Assembly: GCF_918741295.1 (NCBI RefSeq)
Contig: NZ_CAKKNB010000004.1
Coordinates: forward strand, 248,001-312,000
Reading direction: 5' to 3'
DNA length: 64,000 bases
Origin: Aquabacterium sp. CECT 9606
GTDB taxonomy: Bacteria; Pseudomonadota; Gammaproteobacteria; Burkholderiales; Burkholderiaceae_C
Shown: piece after piece, positions 27,439 to 36,236 of the stretch
How positions within the stretch are numbered: the first letter of the stretch is position 1
How the letters are laid out: every line of letters begins with the position of its first letter
The notes under the pieces: model-generated
Seen by the model: only the letters and a program-made list of their open reading frames with translations
Database searches by the model: none
Told to the model about the DNA's origin: nothing
Translations under genes and position numbers: made by a program

Positions 27439-28131
27439 TCAATCCCAGCGGTGGTGCCAGCGGCGAGGCTCGCCATGCCAGCCTCGGGCGGGCGCGCCGC
27501 CATAGACCGTCACGCCGGGCTGGTAATAAGTCGCGGGGCCCACGCCAGAGTCCTCCATCATTGGTGGGGGCGCCATCACCATGGGGCCCGCCGAGCCCAC
27601 GGGATTGACCGTGACTTGCAAGGGGATGGTGCGGCCTGGTTCTTCGTCCATCTGGGTGCTGTAACGCTGGCCAGCGTATTCGTAGACCACGTCATAAGCC
27701 ACCACCTGGTTTTCATAAGAGGCCTGCTGTTCGCAGCGGCGCACCGAGCGCGTGCTGCCTTGGCGGCCATCGTTCTCGATGTGGTCGCCCAGCACAGCGC
27801 CACCAATCAGGCCGGCACCCGTGGCCAAGACATTGCCCGATCCCTTGCCCAGGGCATTGCCCACCACGCCGCCAGCGATGGCGCCCAGCAAGGCGCCGGC
27901 GCCCGACGAACGCGCGGGTTCCTGGTACAGCTCGTCACGGCAGACCTGTCGGGGCACGGCCACCTGGGCCACCACTGGCGTGGCCGAAATCACCTTGGCC
28001 TGCACGGTGGACGAGGTTGAACTGGTCGCGCCAACGACGGAGCCCACGCGGGGGCCGGCGATGGCGCCACCCGCGGCCAGTGCGCAGCCCAAGGCCAGCA
28101 CGGTGTTCAAGAGGGAGGGGCGGTGGTTCAT
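27439..28131 (-). CDS. Glycine-zipper 2TM-domain surface protein
   Basis: 230 aa. A signal peptide ends near residue 26 (AAGGAIAG). The glycine zipper GALLGAIAGGVVGNALGKG continues into an LIGGAVLGDHIEN helix (about residues 82-120), the 17-kDa-antigen type 2TM motif. A beta-rich tail with proline/methionine and a His/Trp/Arg-rich end follows. The protein likely inserts in or lines the outer membrane. ATG 28131 is chosen because GGAGAAAG lies directly before it; the six-codon longer start would use that very RBS. Convergent with dnaE. Confidence 0.75.
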   Translation of the reverse strand: MNHRPSLLNTVLALGCALAAGGAIAGPRVGSVVGATSSTSSTVQAKVISATPVVAQVAVPRQVCRDELYQEPARSSGAGALLGAIAGGVVGNALGKGSGNVLATGAGLIGGAVLGDHIENDGRQGSTRSVRRCEQQASYENQVVAYDVVYEYAGQRYSTQMDEEPGRTIPLQVTVNPVGSAGPMVMAPPPMMEDSGVGPATYYQPGVTVYGGAPARGWHGEPRRWHHRWD

Positions 28132-28267
28132 GGCGGTGTCTTTCTCCATTGGCGGATCGGCAATGAGCCGAGCCTGCCCCTATAACGGGCCCCCGTTCAG
28201 GCGGGTGGACAGGATTGTTTTGTGGGTGGCGTAAAGATCGGTGAAGACTTCTGGCCCCCAGGGCGCC

Positions 28268-28273
28268 TAAAAT
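28268..28273 (+). promoter_or_regulatory. Candidate -10 element of argG
   Basis: TAAAAT at 28268-28273 gives a leader of about 25 nt to the ATG at 28305. No good Shine-Dalgarno is visible in that leader and the -35 is poorly conserved. Confidence 0.35.
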
Positions 28274-28304
28274 CCCCGGTTTGTCTCAATCGCCACTCAT
28301 CACC

Positions 28305-29702
28305 ATGTCCAAGACCGTCAAGCCCGCCGCCAAGTCCGCGAAGCCCGTGAAAGCAGTTGCGCCCGCCGCTGTCGCTGCCGCGCCTCAAGTCAAGAAAGTC
28401 GTCCTGGCTTATTCAGGCGGTCTGGACACCTCCATCATCCTGAAATGGCTGCAGGACGAGTACAACTGCGAAGTGGTCACTTTCACCGCCGACATCGGTC
28501 AGGGTGAAGAGATCGAGCCGGCCCGCGCCAAGGCCATCAAGATGGGCATCAAGCCCGAGAACATCTTCATTGAAGACCTGCGCGAAGAATTCGTGCGCGA
28601 CTTCGTCTTCCCCATGTTCCGCGCCAACGCGCTGTACGAAGGCGAGTACCTGCTGGGCACCTCCATCGCCCGTCCGCTGATCGCCAAGCGCCTGATCGAG
28701 ATCGCCAAGAAGACCAAGGGTGACGCCATCAGCCACGGTGCCACCGGCAAGGGCAACGACCAGGTCCGCTTCGAGCTCGGCGCCTACGCGCTGATGCCCG
28801 GCGTGAAGGTGATCGCCCCCTGGCGCGAGTGGGACCTGCTGTCCCGCGAAAAGCTGCTGGCCTACGCCGACAAGCACGGTATCCCGGTTGACTTCAAGAA
28901 GCGCAAGGGCGGCGCCCCGTACTCGATGGACGCCAACCTGCTGCACATCAGCTACGAAGGCGGCGTGCTGGAAGACCCGAACTTCGAGCCCGAAGCCAAT
29001 ATGTGGCGCCTGACAGTGTCGCCCGAGAAGGCGCCCAACAAGCCGCAGATCATCGAGCTGACCTACGCCAAGGGTGACGTGGTCGCCATCGACGGCGTGA
29101 AGATGTCGCCCGCTCAGGTGCTGACCAAGCTGAACGAGATCGGCGGCAAGCACGGCATCGGCCGCCTCGACAAGGTCGAGAACCGCTACGTGGGCATGAA
29201 GAGCCGCGGCTGCTACGAAACGCCTGGCGGCACCATCCTGCTGTCGGGCCACCGCGCCATCGAGTCGATCACGCTGGACCGCGAAGTGCTGTCCCTCAAG
29301 GACGACCTGATGCCCCGTTATGCCCGCCTGATCTACAACGGCTACTGGTTCAGCCCCGAGCGCGAGTTGCTGCAAGGCCTGATCGACGCGTCGCAAGTGA
29401 CTGTGAACGGCACCGTCAAGCTCAAGCTGTACAAGGGCACCATCCTGTGCGTGGGCCGCGAGTCCAAGACCGACAGCCTGTTCGACGCCAAGATCTCGAC
29501 CTTCGACGATGACGGCGGCGCCTACAACCAGGCCGACGCGGCTGGCTTCATCAAGCTGAACGCCCTGCGCTTGCGCATTGGCGCCAATGTGAACGCCCAA
29601 CGCGAGGCCACTGCCAAGGCCAAGGCCGACAAGTCGGCGGCCCGCAAGTCGGCCGCCAAAAAGCCCGCAGCGAAGAAGGCCGTGGCCAAGAAGGCCGCCT
29701 GA
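28305..29702 (+). CDS. argG: Argininosuccinate synthase with basic N- and C-terminal tails
   Basis: 465 aa. The ~400-residue core is canonical: P-loop AYSGGLDTS (about 35-43), [27 protein letters not shown] (about 148) and [11 protein letters not shown]. It ligates citrulline and aspartate with ATP. The core is flanked by about 29 residues of Lys/Ala/Pro-rich sequence at the N-terminus ([14 protein letters not shown]) and a 29-residue tail at the C-terminus (437-465; ten Lys and one Arg, with AAKKPAAKK repeats). These tails are absent from ordinary ArgG and resemble histone-H1-like proteins. Codon usage continues unbroken into both tails. Confidence 0.95.
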   Translation: MSKTVKPAAKSAKPVKAVAPAAVAAAPQVKKVVLAYSGGLDTSIILKWLQDEYNCEVVTFTADIGQGEEIEPARAKAIKMGIKPENIFIEDLREEFVRDFVFPMFRANALYEGEYLLGTSIARPLIAKRLIEIAKKTKGDAISHGATGKGNDQVRFELGAYALMPGVKVIAPWREWDLLSREKLLAYADKHGIPVDFKKRKGGAPYSMDANLLHISYEGGVLEDPNFEPEANMWRLTVSPEKAPNKPQIIELTYAKGDVVAIDGVKMSPAQVLTKLNEIGGKHGIGRLDKVENRYVGMKSRGCYETPGGTILLSGHRAIESITLDREVLSLKDDLMPRYARLIYNGYWFSPERELLQGLIDASQVTVNGTVKLKLYKGTILCVGRESKTDSLFDAKISTFDDDGGAYNQADAAGFIKLNALRLRIGANVNAQREATAKAKADKSAARKSAAKKPAAKKAVAKKAA

Positions 29703-29737
29703 TCAGCCTTCCTCATCATTCATTTCGGAGATTCTTC

Positions 29738-30058
29738 ATGACCATCACCACCACCCTGGCTGGCACCGTCAGCACCCAGGCCAATGTTTACTTCGATGGC
29801 AAGTGCGTGTCGCACACCGTGACGCTGGCCGATGGCACGCGCAAGAGCGTGGGCGTGATCCTGCCGGCCGTGTTGACCTTCAACACTGGCGCGCCCGAGA
29901 TCATGGAAACCGTGGCCGGCAAGGCGACGATCAAGCTGGCGGGTGCCAGCGAATGGACGACTTACGGCCCGGGCGAAAGCTACAACGTGCCTGGCAATTC
30001 GTCGTTCGAGATCAAGGTGGAAGGCGAGCCTTACCACTACATCTGCCACTTCGGCTGA
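29738..30058 (+). CDS. ppnP: Pyrimidine/purine nucleoside phosphorylase PpnP
   Basis: 106 aa, a single cupin-like domain (UPF0345/DUF1255). The conserved segments [31 protein letters not shown] and [16 protein letters not shown] are all present. PpnP phosphorolyses several nucleosides to base plus ribose-1-phosphate. It follows argG by 35 bp on the same strand and may be co-transcribed, although no pathway link is obvious. Confidence 0.92.
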   Translation: MTITTTLAGTVSTQANVYFDGKCVSHTVTLADGTRKSVGVILPAVLTFNTGAPEIMETVAGKATIKLAGASEWTTYGPGESYNVPGNSSFEIKVEGEPYHYICHFG

Positions 30059-30067
30059 TCTGAAAGC

Positions 30068-30547
30068 TCAGAACCGCGGTTCAGGCACCTCGTCCATGGA
30101 CTGCGGCTCGCACTCCATTTCGAGGTTGCCCAGCAGATTGTCGTCATGGTCCAGCAGTTCGCCTTCCAGCTCACCGCTCTGGCGGTCGATGGACATGCGG
30201 ATGGTGGCCAGCTTTTTGAGGTTGGGCTGCCACACGATCCACTGGCCGCGCACCCAGTCGTTGTAGTACACGGTGCCCGGCAAGGGCAGCTTGTACAGCA
30301 TGGTGTAGGACACCTGCGAGGCCTTGTAATGCAGGCGCTCACCCACCGGCAGCACGTTTGATTTCTGGATCAGTGCCGTGGTGTTGTTGTCGCGCATGGC
30401 CAGGTCCAGCGTGGCCGCCTTGCTCTTGCTGCCGGCTGACAACTTGCCCTTGCAGTTGAGGTAAAGGTTGAATTCGGCGGCGCAGGCGTGGCCGCCGATC
30501 AACAACAGGACGCCAGCCAAGCCGGCAAATCGCGATGCTGGCCTCAT
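30068..30547 (-). CDS. Secreted hypothetical protein paired with a CsgG-like lipoprotein
   Basis: 159 aa with a Sec signal peptide (about residues 1-23, ending GGHACAA). The mature part is predicted beta-rich with two cysteines (LNCKGK and EMECEP) that could form a disulfide. It overlaps the upstream CsgG-like lipoprotein gene by four bases, so the two are translationally coupled and may work together at the cell envelope. I do not recognise a family. Confidence 0.65.
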   Translation of the reverse strand: MRPASRFAGLAGVLLLIGGHACAAEFNLYLNCKGKLSAGSKSKAATLDLAMRDNNTTALIQKSNVLPVGERLHYKASQVSYTMLYKLPLPGTVYYNDWVRGQWIVWQPNLKKLATIRMSIDRQSGELEGELLDHDDNLLGNLEMECEPQSMDEVPEPRF

Positions 30548-31440
30548 TGTTTTTTCTTGGTCGACTTGGGCCTGGGTTTGGCATCGATTTCTCTGGATGC
30601 GGCGGTGTCGCCACCTTGCACGCCCAGTCGGCCGCCGGTGCCCAGACCACCCTTGACGGTTTGCGCCTTGTAGTTGCGCAAGGCCTTGACCATCTGGTTG
30701 TACGAGTCGGCGAAGGCGGCCATCACGACCTTGCCTTGCGGTGTCTTGGAGTAGCCACCTCCGCCGCCAATGCCGCCACCACCAAAGGCCGCGCCGAAGC
30801 CGCCAAAGTCGAAGTTCTTGGCGCTGCCTTCGGAGGCCGAAATCTGCACGCCAGAGCGGTTGTCGATCAGCAGCAGGGTGGTGGAGGCCTCATTGCGGCT
30901 GACGTTGGCCGCCAGCCCGGCGATCATGCCCAAAGTGCCACCGCCGCCAAAGGCAGAACCGCCGCCCGTTTTGCCCGAGAACTGGATCGACGGTGACATG
31001 GTGTAGTCGGCCGCCACCAATTGGCCTTTGCCAAAGTTGCTGCCAGCGCGGCTTTCCTCGCCGCGGGCGAACTCGCGCTCGCGCATCACATTGTTCATGC
31101 TCTTGCCGCGCTCGACGATCACGAAGCAGTTGCTTTGCTGGATCATCATGCGCAACACGGGCACGGTCGAGCCCAGTTGATGGTCGCGCAATTGGTAGTA
31201 CCAGGGCGCATTGGTGTCTTCTTCAATCGCCAGGGTGCCCAGGGTTTCGCCGCAGGACTCCAGCGCGGAGTTCTGCGCTTCGGCGCTGGATCCGCCCACG
31301 GCGCCTGTGACCACGCCCTTGTTCTCCCCCATGGTGGGACCGGTGGAACAAGCCGTCATCAAAAGAAGGCTGGTGGCCATGGCGGCCAGTTGGCCAAGCC
31401 GTTGAGCGGTGGCGTGGTTTTTGGAAGAGACCAAATGCAT
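30544..31440 (-). CDS. CsgG/HfaB-like outer-membrane lipoprotein
   Basis: 298 aa. Lipoprotein signal with lipobox LMTAC (Cys at about residue 31). A CsgG-type core follows: VPVLRMMIQQSNCFVIVERG, AADYTMSPSIQFSG, STTLLLIDNRSGVQIS, AFADSYNQMVKALRNY. CsgG proteins form nonameric outer-membrane channels for curli subunits; HfaB anchors holdfast. No curli genes are here. Two glycine-rich stretches (about residues 160-172 and 215-232, GGGGIGGGGG) and a basic KSTKKKQ end are unusual. The next gene overlaps by four bases. Confidence 0.8.
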   Translation of the reverse strand: MHLVSSKNHATAQRLGQLAAMATSLLLMTACSTGPTMGENKGVVTGAVGGSSAEAQNSALESCGETLGTLAIEEDTNAPWYYQLRDHQLGSTVPVLRMMIQQSNCFVIVERGKSMNNVMREREFARGEESRAGSNFGKGQLVAADYTMSPSIQFSGKTGGGSAFGGGGTLGMIAGLAANVSRNEASTTLLLIDNRSGVQISASEGSAKNFDFGGFGAAFGGGGIGGGGGYSKTPQGKVVMAAFADSYNQMVKALRNYKAQTVKGGLGTGGRLGVQGGDTAASREIDAKPRPKSTKKKQ

Positions 31441-31512
31441 GAGTTACCCCTGTGAAAGAGCAGTGTGGAGGCGTAAAACGGCAGTATAGGTGGGCACGAT
31501 TCTGTGGCGCTA

Positions 31513-31534
31513 CCCCTCTCTCTAGGGAGAAGGG
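31513..31534 (-). other. Hairpin downstream of murB
   Basis: CCCCTCTC (31513-31520) and GAGAAGGG (31527-31534) can pair, with one G-U, around a 6-base loop, seven bases past the murB stop. There is no T-run, so termination is uncertain. Confidence 0.35.
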
Positions 31535-31541
31535 TGATGCT

Positions 31542-32570
31542 TCACACCACCACGGGTTCGGGTTCCAGCCTGATGCCAAAGCGGCCGTACACGCTCTCTT
31601 GGATCGCGCGCGCCAGGGTCAGCACCTCGGCCCCAATGGCGCCGCCTCGGTTCACTAAAACCAAGGCTTGCTTTTCATACACACCCGCGCGGCCAATGGA
31701 CTTGCCCTTCCAGCCGCAGGCGTCGATTAACCAACCCGCGGCCAGTTTGAAGCTGCCATCGGGCAAGGGGTAGTGCACGATCTCCGGGTCGCGGCCGATG
31801 ATGTCGCGGCATTGTTCGGCCGTCACCACCGGGTTCTTGAAGAAGCTGCCGGCGTTGCCGATCACGGCCGGGTCGGGCAGCTTGGCCCGGCGGATCTCGC
31901 AGATCCAGTCGAAGATCTGGCGGGCATCGGGCTGGGTGATGCAGGTCTCGGCGATCTTGCGTTCCAGCTCCAGGTAGCCCAGCAAGGGTTTCCAGGGTCG
32001 GGGCAGTCTCAAGCGGACCTTGGTGATGACGGTTTTGCCCGCCAGCTCGTGCTTGAAAACGCTGTCGCGGTAGGCAAAGTGGCAGCGGTCCACACCCAGG
32101 GTCACGGTGCGGCCCGTGGTCAGGTCGACCACGTCGACCGATTCAAGCCGGTCTTGCAATTCGACGCCATAAGCGCCAATGTTCTGCACGGGCGAGGCGC
32201 CCACCGTGCCGGGGATCAGGGCCATGTTTTCCAGGCCGGGCAGGCCTTGGTCCAGCGTCCAGGCCACGGCCTCGTGCCAGGATTCACCAGCACCCAGCTC
32301 GACAATGAAGGCATCATCGCGGGTTTCCAGCAAGCGCTTGCCCATGATCTCGATCTTGAGCACACACAGGTCCACATCCTGCGTGAGCACCAGGTTGCTG
32401 CCCCCACCCAGGATGAACTTGCGGGCGCGGCCGAATTCAGGGCTGTCGACGACTTTGCGCACGTCGGCCTCGGACGTGATGCGCACCAGGGTCCGTGCCA
32501 CGGCGGGCAGGCCAAAGGTGTTGTAGGGTTTGAGGCTGGCGCCTCGGTCGACCGCTAGGGGTAAGTGCAT
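31542..32570 (-). CDS. murB: UDP-N-acetylenolpyruvoylglucosamine reductase
   Basis: 342 aa, type I MurB. FAD-binding [11 protein letters not shown] (about residues 54-64), [19 protein letters not shown] (about 118-136), catalytic Ser in [11 protein letters not shown] (about 223) and a C-terminal Glu in LEPEPVVV. It reduces the enolpyruvyl group to form UDP-MurNAc in the cytoplasm. ATG 32570 is chosen; divergent from yajQ with only 33 bp between starts, so the promoters must overlap. Confidence 0.96.
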   Translation of the reverse strand: MHLPLAVDRGASLKPYNTFGLPAVARTLVRITSEADVRKVVDSPEFGRARKFILGGGSNLVLTQDVDLCVLKIEIMGKRLLETRDDAFIVELGAGESWHEAVAWTLDQGLPGLENMALIPGTVGASPVQNIGAYGVELQDRLESVDVVDLTTGRTVTLGVDRCHFAYRDSVFKHELAGKTVITKVRLRLPRPWKPLLGYLELERKIAETCITQPDARQIFDWICEIRRAKLPDPAVIGNAGSFFKNPVVTAEQCRDIIGRDPEIVHYPLPDGSFKLAAGWLIDACGWKGKSIGRAGVYEKQALVLVNRGGAIGAEVLTLARAIQESVYGRFGIRLEPEPVVV

Positions 32571-32603
32571 GGCAGAATTTTCGCAGACCAAAGGAGACTT
32601 TTC

Positions 32604-33089
32604 ATGCCCAGTTTTGACACCGTTTTAGACCCCAACCTGGTTGAAGTGCGCAATGCCGTTGACCAGACCACGAAAGAAATCGTCACGCGCTTCGATTTCA
32701 AGGGCACCAGCGCCCGCATCGAGATCAAGGAAAAAGAGATCACCGTGTTCGGCGACAGCGACTTCCAGCTCGACCAGGTGCGCGATGTGCTGACCCTGAA
32801 GATGACCAAGCGCAACGTCGATTCACGCTTCCTGGACGTTGGCAAGCCCGAAAAAATGGGTGGGGACAAGGTCAAGCAAGTTATCACCGTCAAGGCCGGG
32901 ATTGAGGCCGAACTGGCCAAGAAAATCAACAAACTGCTCAAAGACAGCAAGATCAAGGTCACGTCCAGCATCCAGGGCGACAGCATTCGGGTACAAGGCA
33001 ACAAGCGCGATGACTTGCAGACGGCGATGGCGCTGATCCGCAAGGAAATCACCGAAGCGCCTTTGTCGTTTGACAACTTCCGCGACTGA
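32604..33089 (+). CDS. yajQ: YajQ-family nucleotide-binding protein
   Basis: 161 aa, the normal length. [21 protein letters not shown], then [16 protein letters not shown], and the second half [24 protein letters not shown]. YajQ proteins bind nucleotides including c-di-GMP (as shown for the Xanthomonas homologue) and may affect transcription. AAGGAGAC stands 7 bases before ATG 32604. The retropepsin gene follows by 46 bp. Confidence 0.95.
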   Translation: MPSFDTVLDPNLVEVRNAVDQTTKEIVTRFDFKGTSARIEIKEKEITVFGDSDFQLDQVRDVLTLKMTKRNVDSRFLDVGKPEKMGGDKVKQVITVKAGIEAELAKKINKLLKDSKIKVTSSIQGDSIRVQGNKRDDLQTAMALIRKEITEAPLSFDNFRD

Positions 33090-33135
33090 CTGTTTTTTGA
33101 CAAGGGTGGCACCACCGCCCACAGGGAGACCCTTT

Positions 33136-33810
33136 TTGAGCACCTTGCACACCATGCCTGCGTCTTTGCGCCATGTTTTGGCTTTGTCCGCCTTGATCGG
33201 GTTCACCTTGGGGGCGGCCCAGGCACAAAGCGTGGCCATGACCGGTGGCATGGGCAGCAAGGCCCTGCTGGTGGTGGATGGCAGCCCGCCCAAGGCCGTG
33301 GGGGTGGGCGACACCTTCAAGGGCGTCAAGGTGATCAGCGTGAACGGCGACAAGACCGTGGTCGAGATGAAGGGTGTGCGCCAGACCGTGGTGCTGGGTG
33401 GCGCGCCCATCAGTGTGGGTGGCTCGGGCGGTGGCGGCACGGGCAATCAGATCGTGCTGTCGGCGGTGTCTGGCGGGCATTTCATGTCGCAGGGCACCAT
33501 CAATGGCAAGGCCACCCAGTTCATGGTGGACACGGGCGCCACCACCATCGCCATGGGCATGGCCGAGGCGCAGCGCATGGGCATCAAGTACCAGGATGGT
33601 CAGCGCTTCCAGGGCAGCACGGCCAATGGCGTTGTCACGGGCTACGGCATCAAATTGGCCAGCGTGCGCATTCAGGACGTGGAAATCTTCAATGTTGACG
33701 CGGCAGTGTTGCCTCAGTCCATGCCCTATATTTTGTTGGGCAACAGCTTCTTGTCGCGCTTCCAGATGAAGCGGGACAACGACACCCTGACCCTGACCAA
33801 AAGGTACTGA
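33136..33810 (+). CDS. Exported retropepsin-like aspartic protease
   Basis: 224 aa from a TTG at 33136, chosen because GGGAG (33124-33128) is seven bases before it; the ATG at 33154 has no RBS. Signal peptide ends GAAQAQS (about residue 25). A short N-terminal domain is followed by the clan-AA retroviral-type fold with catalytic FMVDTGATT (about residue 133) and the second signature YILLGNSFLSRF. Only one Asp motif is present, so it must dimerise. Its TGA is one base from the acyl-CoA dehydrogenase ATG. Confidence 0.82.
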   Translation: MSTLHTMPASLRHVLALSALIGFTLGAAQAQSVAMTGGMGSKALLVVDGSPPKAVGVGDTFKGVKVISVNGDKTVVEMKGVRQTVVLGGAPISVGGSGGGGTGNQIVLSAVSGGHFMSQGTINGKATQFMVDTGATTIAMGMAEAQRMGIKYQDGQRFQGSTANGVVTGYGIKLASVRIQDVEIFNVDAAVLPQSMPYILLGNSFLSRFQMKRDNDTLTLTKRY

Positions 33811-33811
33811 C

Positions 33812-35011
33812 ATGGACCTCCATTTCACCCCTGAAGAACAGGCTTTTCGCGACGAGGTGCGCGCCTGGGTACGCGCCAACTTGCCAGCCCACATTTCAGA
33901 CAAGGTGCACAAGGCCTTGCGGCTGGACAAAGCCGATCAGCAGGGCTGGGCGCGCATCCTGGGCGCGAAGGGCTGGCACGGCTGGGCGTGGCCCAGGGAA
34001 TTTGGCGGGCCTGGCTGGAACGCCGTGCAGCGCCACATCTTCGAAGAAGAATGCGCGCTGGCAGGCGCGCCACGCGTGGTGCCGTTTGGCCCTGTCATGG
34101 TGGCGCCCGTCATCATGGCCTATGGCACGCCCGAGCAGCACCAGCGCTTCCTGCCCGGCATCATGAGTGGCGATGTCTGGTGGAGCCAGGGTTACAGCGA
34201 ACCTGGCTCGGGCTCAGACCTGGCGTCGGTCAAGACGCGGGCTGAGCGCCAGGGCGACAAGTACATCGTCAATGGCCAGAAGACCTGGACCACGCTGGGC
34301 CAGCATGGCGACTGGATTTTCTGCCTGGTGCGCACCAATTTCGAAGGAAAGCCGCAAGCGGGCATTTCCTTCTTGCTGATCGACATGAAGTCACCCGGCG
34401 TGACTGTGCGGCCGATCATCACCCTGGATGGCGAGCACGAGGTCAACGAGGTGTTCTTCGACAACGTCGAGGTGCCCGTTGACAACCTGGTCGGCCAGGA
34501 GAACCAGGGCTGGACCTACGCCAAGTACCTGCTGGCCCATGAGCGCACCAACATCGCAGATGTGAACCGCGCCAAGCGCGAGCTTGAACGCCTCAAGCGC
34601 ATTGCCGTCACTGAAGGCGTGTATGACGACCCTCGCTTCCGCGACCAGATTGCCTTGCTGGAAGTGGATGTGGTGGCGCTGGAGATGATGGTGCTGCGCG
34701 TGCTCAGCGCCGAGAAGGGCGGCAAGAAGGCGCTGGAAGTGGCGGGCCTGCTCAAGATCCGCGGCAGCGAGATCCAGCAGCGCTACACCGAGTTGATGAT
34801 GCTGGCGGCCGGGCCTTACGCCGTGCCCTTCTTGTTCGAGGCCATGGAGGCGGGTTGGCAAGGCGACCAGTACTTCGCGGGTGGATTCCCCGGCGGGGCG
34901 CTGCACGCTGCGCCCTTGGCCGCCAACTACTTCAACTACCGCAAGACCACGATCTACGGGGGCTCCAACGAAGTCCAGCGCAACATCGTGGCCCAGCAGC
35001 TGCTGGGCTGA
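33812..35011 (+). CDS. Acyl-CoA dehydrogenase, PimC-like large subunit
   Basis: 399 aa. Acyl-CoA dehydrogenase fold with FAD-contacting QGYSEPGSGSDLASV (about residue 128), NGQKTWTTLGQHGDW and the C-terminal TTIYGGSNEVQRNIVAQQLLG. The classical MCAD-type Glu is a Gly here (IYGGSNE), a feature of two-subunit dehydrogenases such as pimeloyl-CoA or steroid side-chain types. It oxidises an acyl-CoA to the enoyl-CoA, passing electrons to ETF. The partner subunit follows 30 bp downstream. Confidence 0.9.
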   Translation: MDLHFTPEEQAFRDEVRAWVRANLPAHISDKVHKALRLDKADQQGWARILGAKGWHGWAWPREFGGPGWNAVQRHIFEEECALAGAPRVVPFGPVMVAPVIMAYGTPEQHQRFLPGIMSGDVWWSQGYSEPGSGSDLASVKTRAERQGDKYIVNGQKTWTTLGQHGDWIFCLVRTNFEGKPQAGISFLLIDMKSPGVTVRPIITLDGEHEVNEVFFDNVEVPVDNLVGQENQGWTYAKYLLAHERTNIADVNRAKRELERLKRIAVTEGVYDDPRFRDQIALLEVDVVALEMMVLRVLSAEKGGKKALEVAGLLKIRGSEIQQRYTELMMLAAGPYAVPFLFEAMEAGWQGDQYFAGGFPGGALHAAPLAANYFNYRKTTIYGGSNEVQRNIVAQQLLG

Positions 35012-35041
35012 TCGCGCGCGCTTTCTGCAAAGGACACCGAC

Positions 35042-36229
35042 ATGGATTTCGATTTCAACGACGACCAGGAACAGTTGCGCGACGCGGTGCGCAAATGGGT
35101 GAGCAAGGATTTCGATTTCGAACGCCGGCGTGGCATCGTCAAGGCGGGTGGGCAGCAGGGTGGCTACTCGAAAGAGGTGTGGCAATCGCTGGCCGATCTG
35201 GGCCTGCTGGGCCTGGCCGTGCCGGGTGACCATGGCGGCATGGAGATGGGGCCCATCGAGGCCATGGTGGTGATGGAGGAACTGGGCCGCGGCCTGGTGC
35301 TGGCACCTTACGCGGCCGTGGCCCTGATGGGCGTGGCGGTGTTGCGAGACCACGTGCCTGTCGCCGTGCAGGCTCAATGGTTGCCACAGATCGCGGAAGG
35401 GCGCGCGCGTCTGACCCTGGCCTACCAGGAGCGCGCGGCGCGCTACCGACTGGGCCACGTCACGACCACGGCCCAGGCCCAAGGCGAGACCTGGGTGCTG
35501 AACGGTGTGAAGAGCCTGGTGCCCGTGGGCGACCTGGACGATGGTGTGGCCGAGGCCTACATCGTGCCGGCCCGCGTGACAGGTGCGGTGGATGACCACG
35601 CGGGCATCGGCCTGTTCCTGGTGGAGCGAGGCGCGCCCGGCCTGCGTGTTCAGCCCCATCCCACGCAAGATGGTGGCCGTGCCGCTGAACTCACCTTGAC
35701 GCAAGCCGCTTCCACGATGCTGGTGCCCGCGCTGAGCCAGGGTGCGCACCCACTGGGCGGCCATGCCGTGCTGGAGCACGCCACCGACATCGGCATCGCC
35801 GCGCTTTGCGCTGAGGCAGTGGGGGCCATGGAGCAACTGCTGGCCATCACGGTGGATTACATGAACACGCGTAAGCAGTTTGGCGTGGCCATCGCGAGCT
35901 TCCAGGCCTTGCGCCACCGCGTGGCCGACATGAAGATGCAGCTGGAGCTGGCCCGCTCGATGAGCTATTACGCCTCGCTCAAACTGACGGCGCCTGCGGA
36001 AGAACGGCGCCGTGCCATCTCGCAGGCGAAGGTGCAGTTGGGGCAATCCATGCGCTTCGTCGGGCAGCAGGCGGTGCAATTGCATGGCGGCATCGGCGTG
36101 ACCGACGAGTACAACGCCGGGCACTACTTCAAGCGCTTGACCGTGATCGAGTTGACTTTGGGCGACACCTTGCACCACCTGGGCGAGGTGTCTCAACGCA
36201 TGCAGGACACGGCCGGCGTCTTCGCCTGA
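35042..36229 (+). CDS. Acyl-CoA dehydrogenase, PimD-like small subunit
   Basis: 395 aa. N-terminal domain with EELGRGLVLAPYAAVALMG, a divergent central beta-domain lacking the usual SEPxxGSD loop (ARLTLAYQERAARYRLG instead), and a C-terminal HGGIGVTDEYNAGHYFKRLT. This pattern matches small subunits of heteromeric dehydrogenases. It probably forms an alpha2beta2 enzyme with the preceding gene. The true acyl group is not deducible from the window; no CoA ligase or hydratase is adjacent. Confidence 0.88.
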   Translation: MDFDFNDDQEQLRDAVRKWVSKDFDFERRRGIVKAGGQQGGYSKEVWQSLADLGLLGLAVPGDHGGMEMGPIEAMVVMEELGRGLVLAPYAAVALMGVAVLRDHVPVAVQAQWLPQIAEGRARLTLAYQERAARYRLGHVTTTAQAQGETWVLNGVKSLVPVGDLDDGVAEAYIVPARVTGAVDDHAGIGLFLVERGAPGLRVQPHPTQDGGRAAELTLTQAASTMLVPALSQGAHPLGGHAVLEHATDIGIAALCAEAVGAMEQLLAITVDYMNTRKQFGVAIASFQALRHRVADMKMQLELARSMSYYASLKLTAPAEERRRAISQAKVQLGQSMRFVGQQAVQLHGGIGVTDEYNAGHYFKRLTVIELTLGDTLHHLGEVSQRMQDTAGVFA

Positions 36230-36236
36230 ACGCGCT

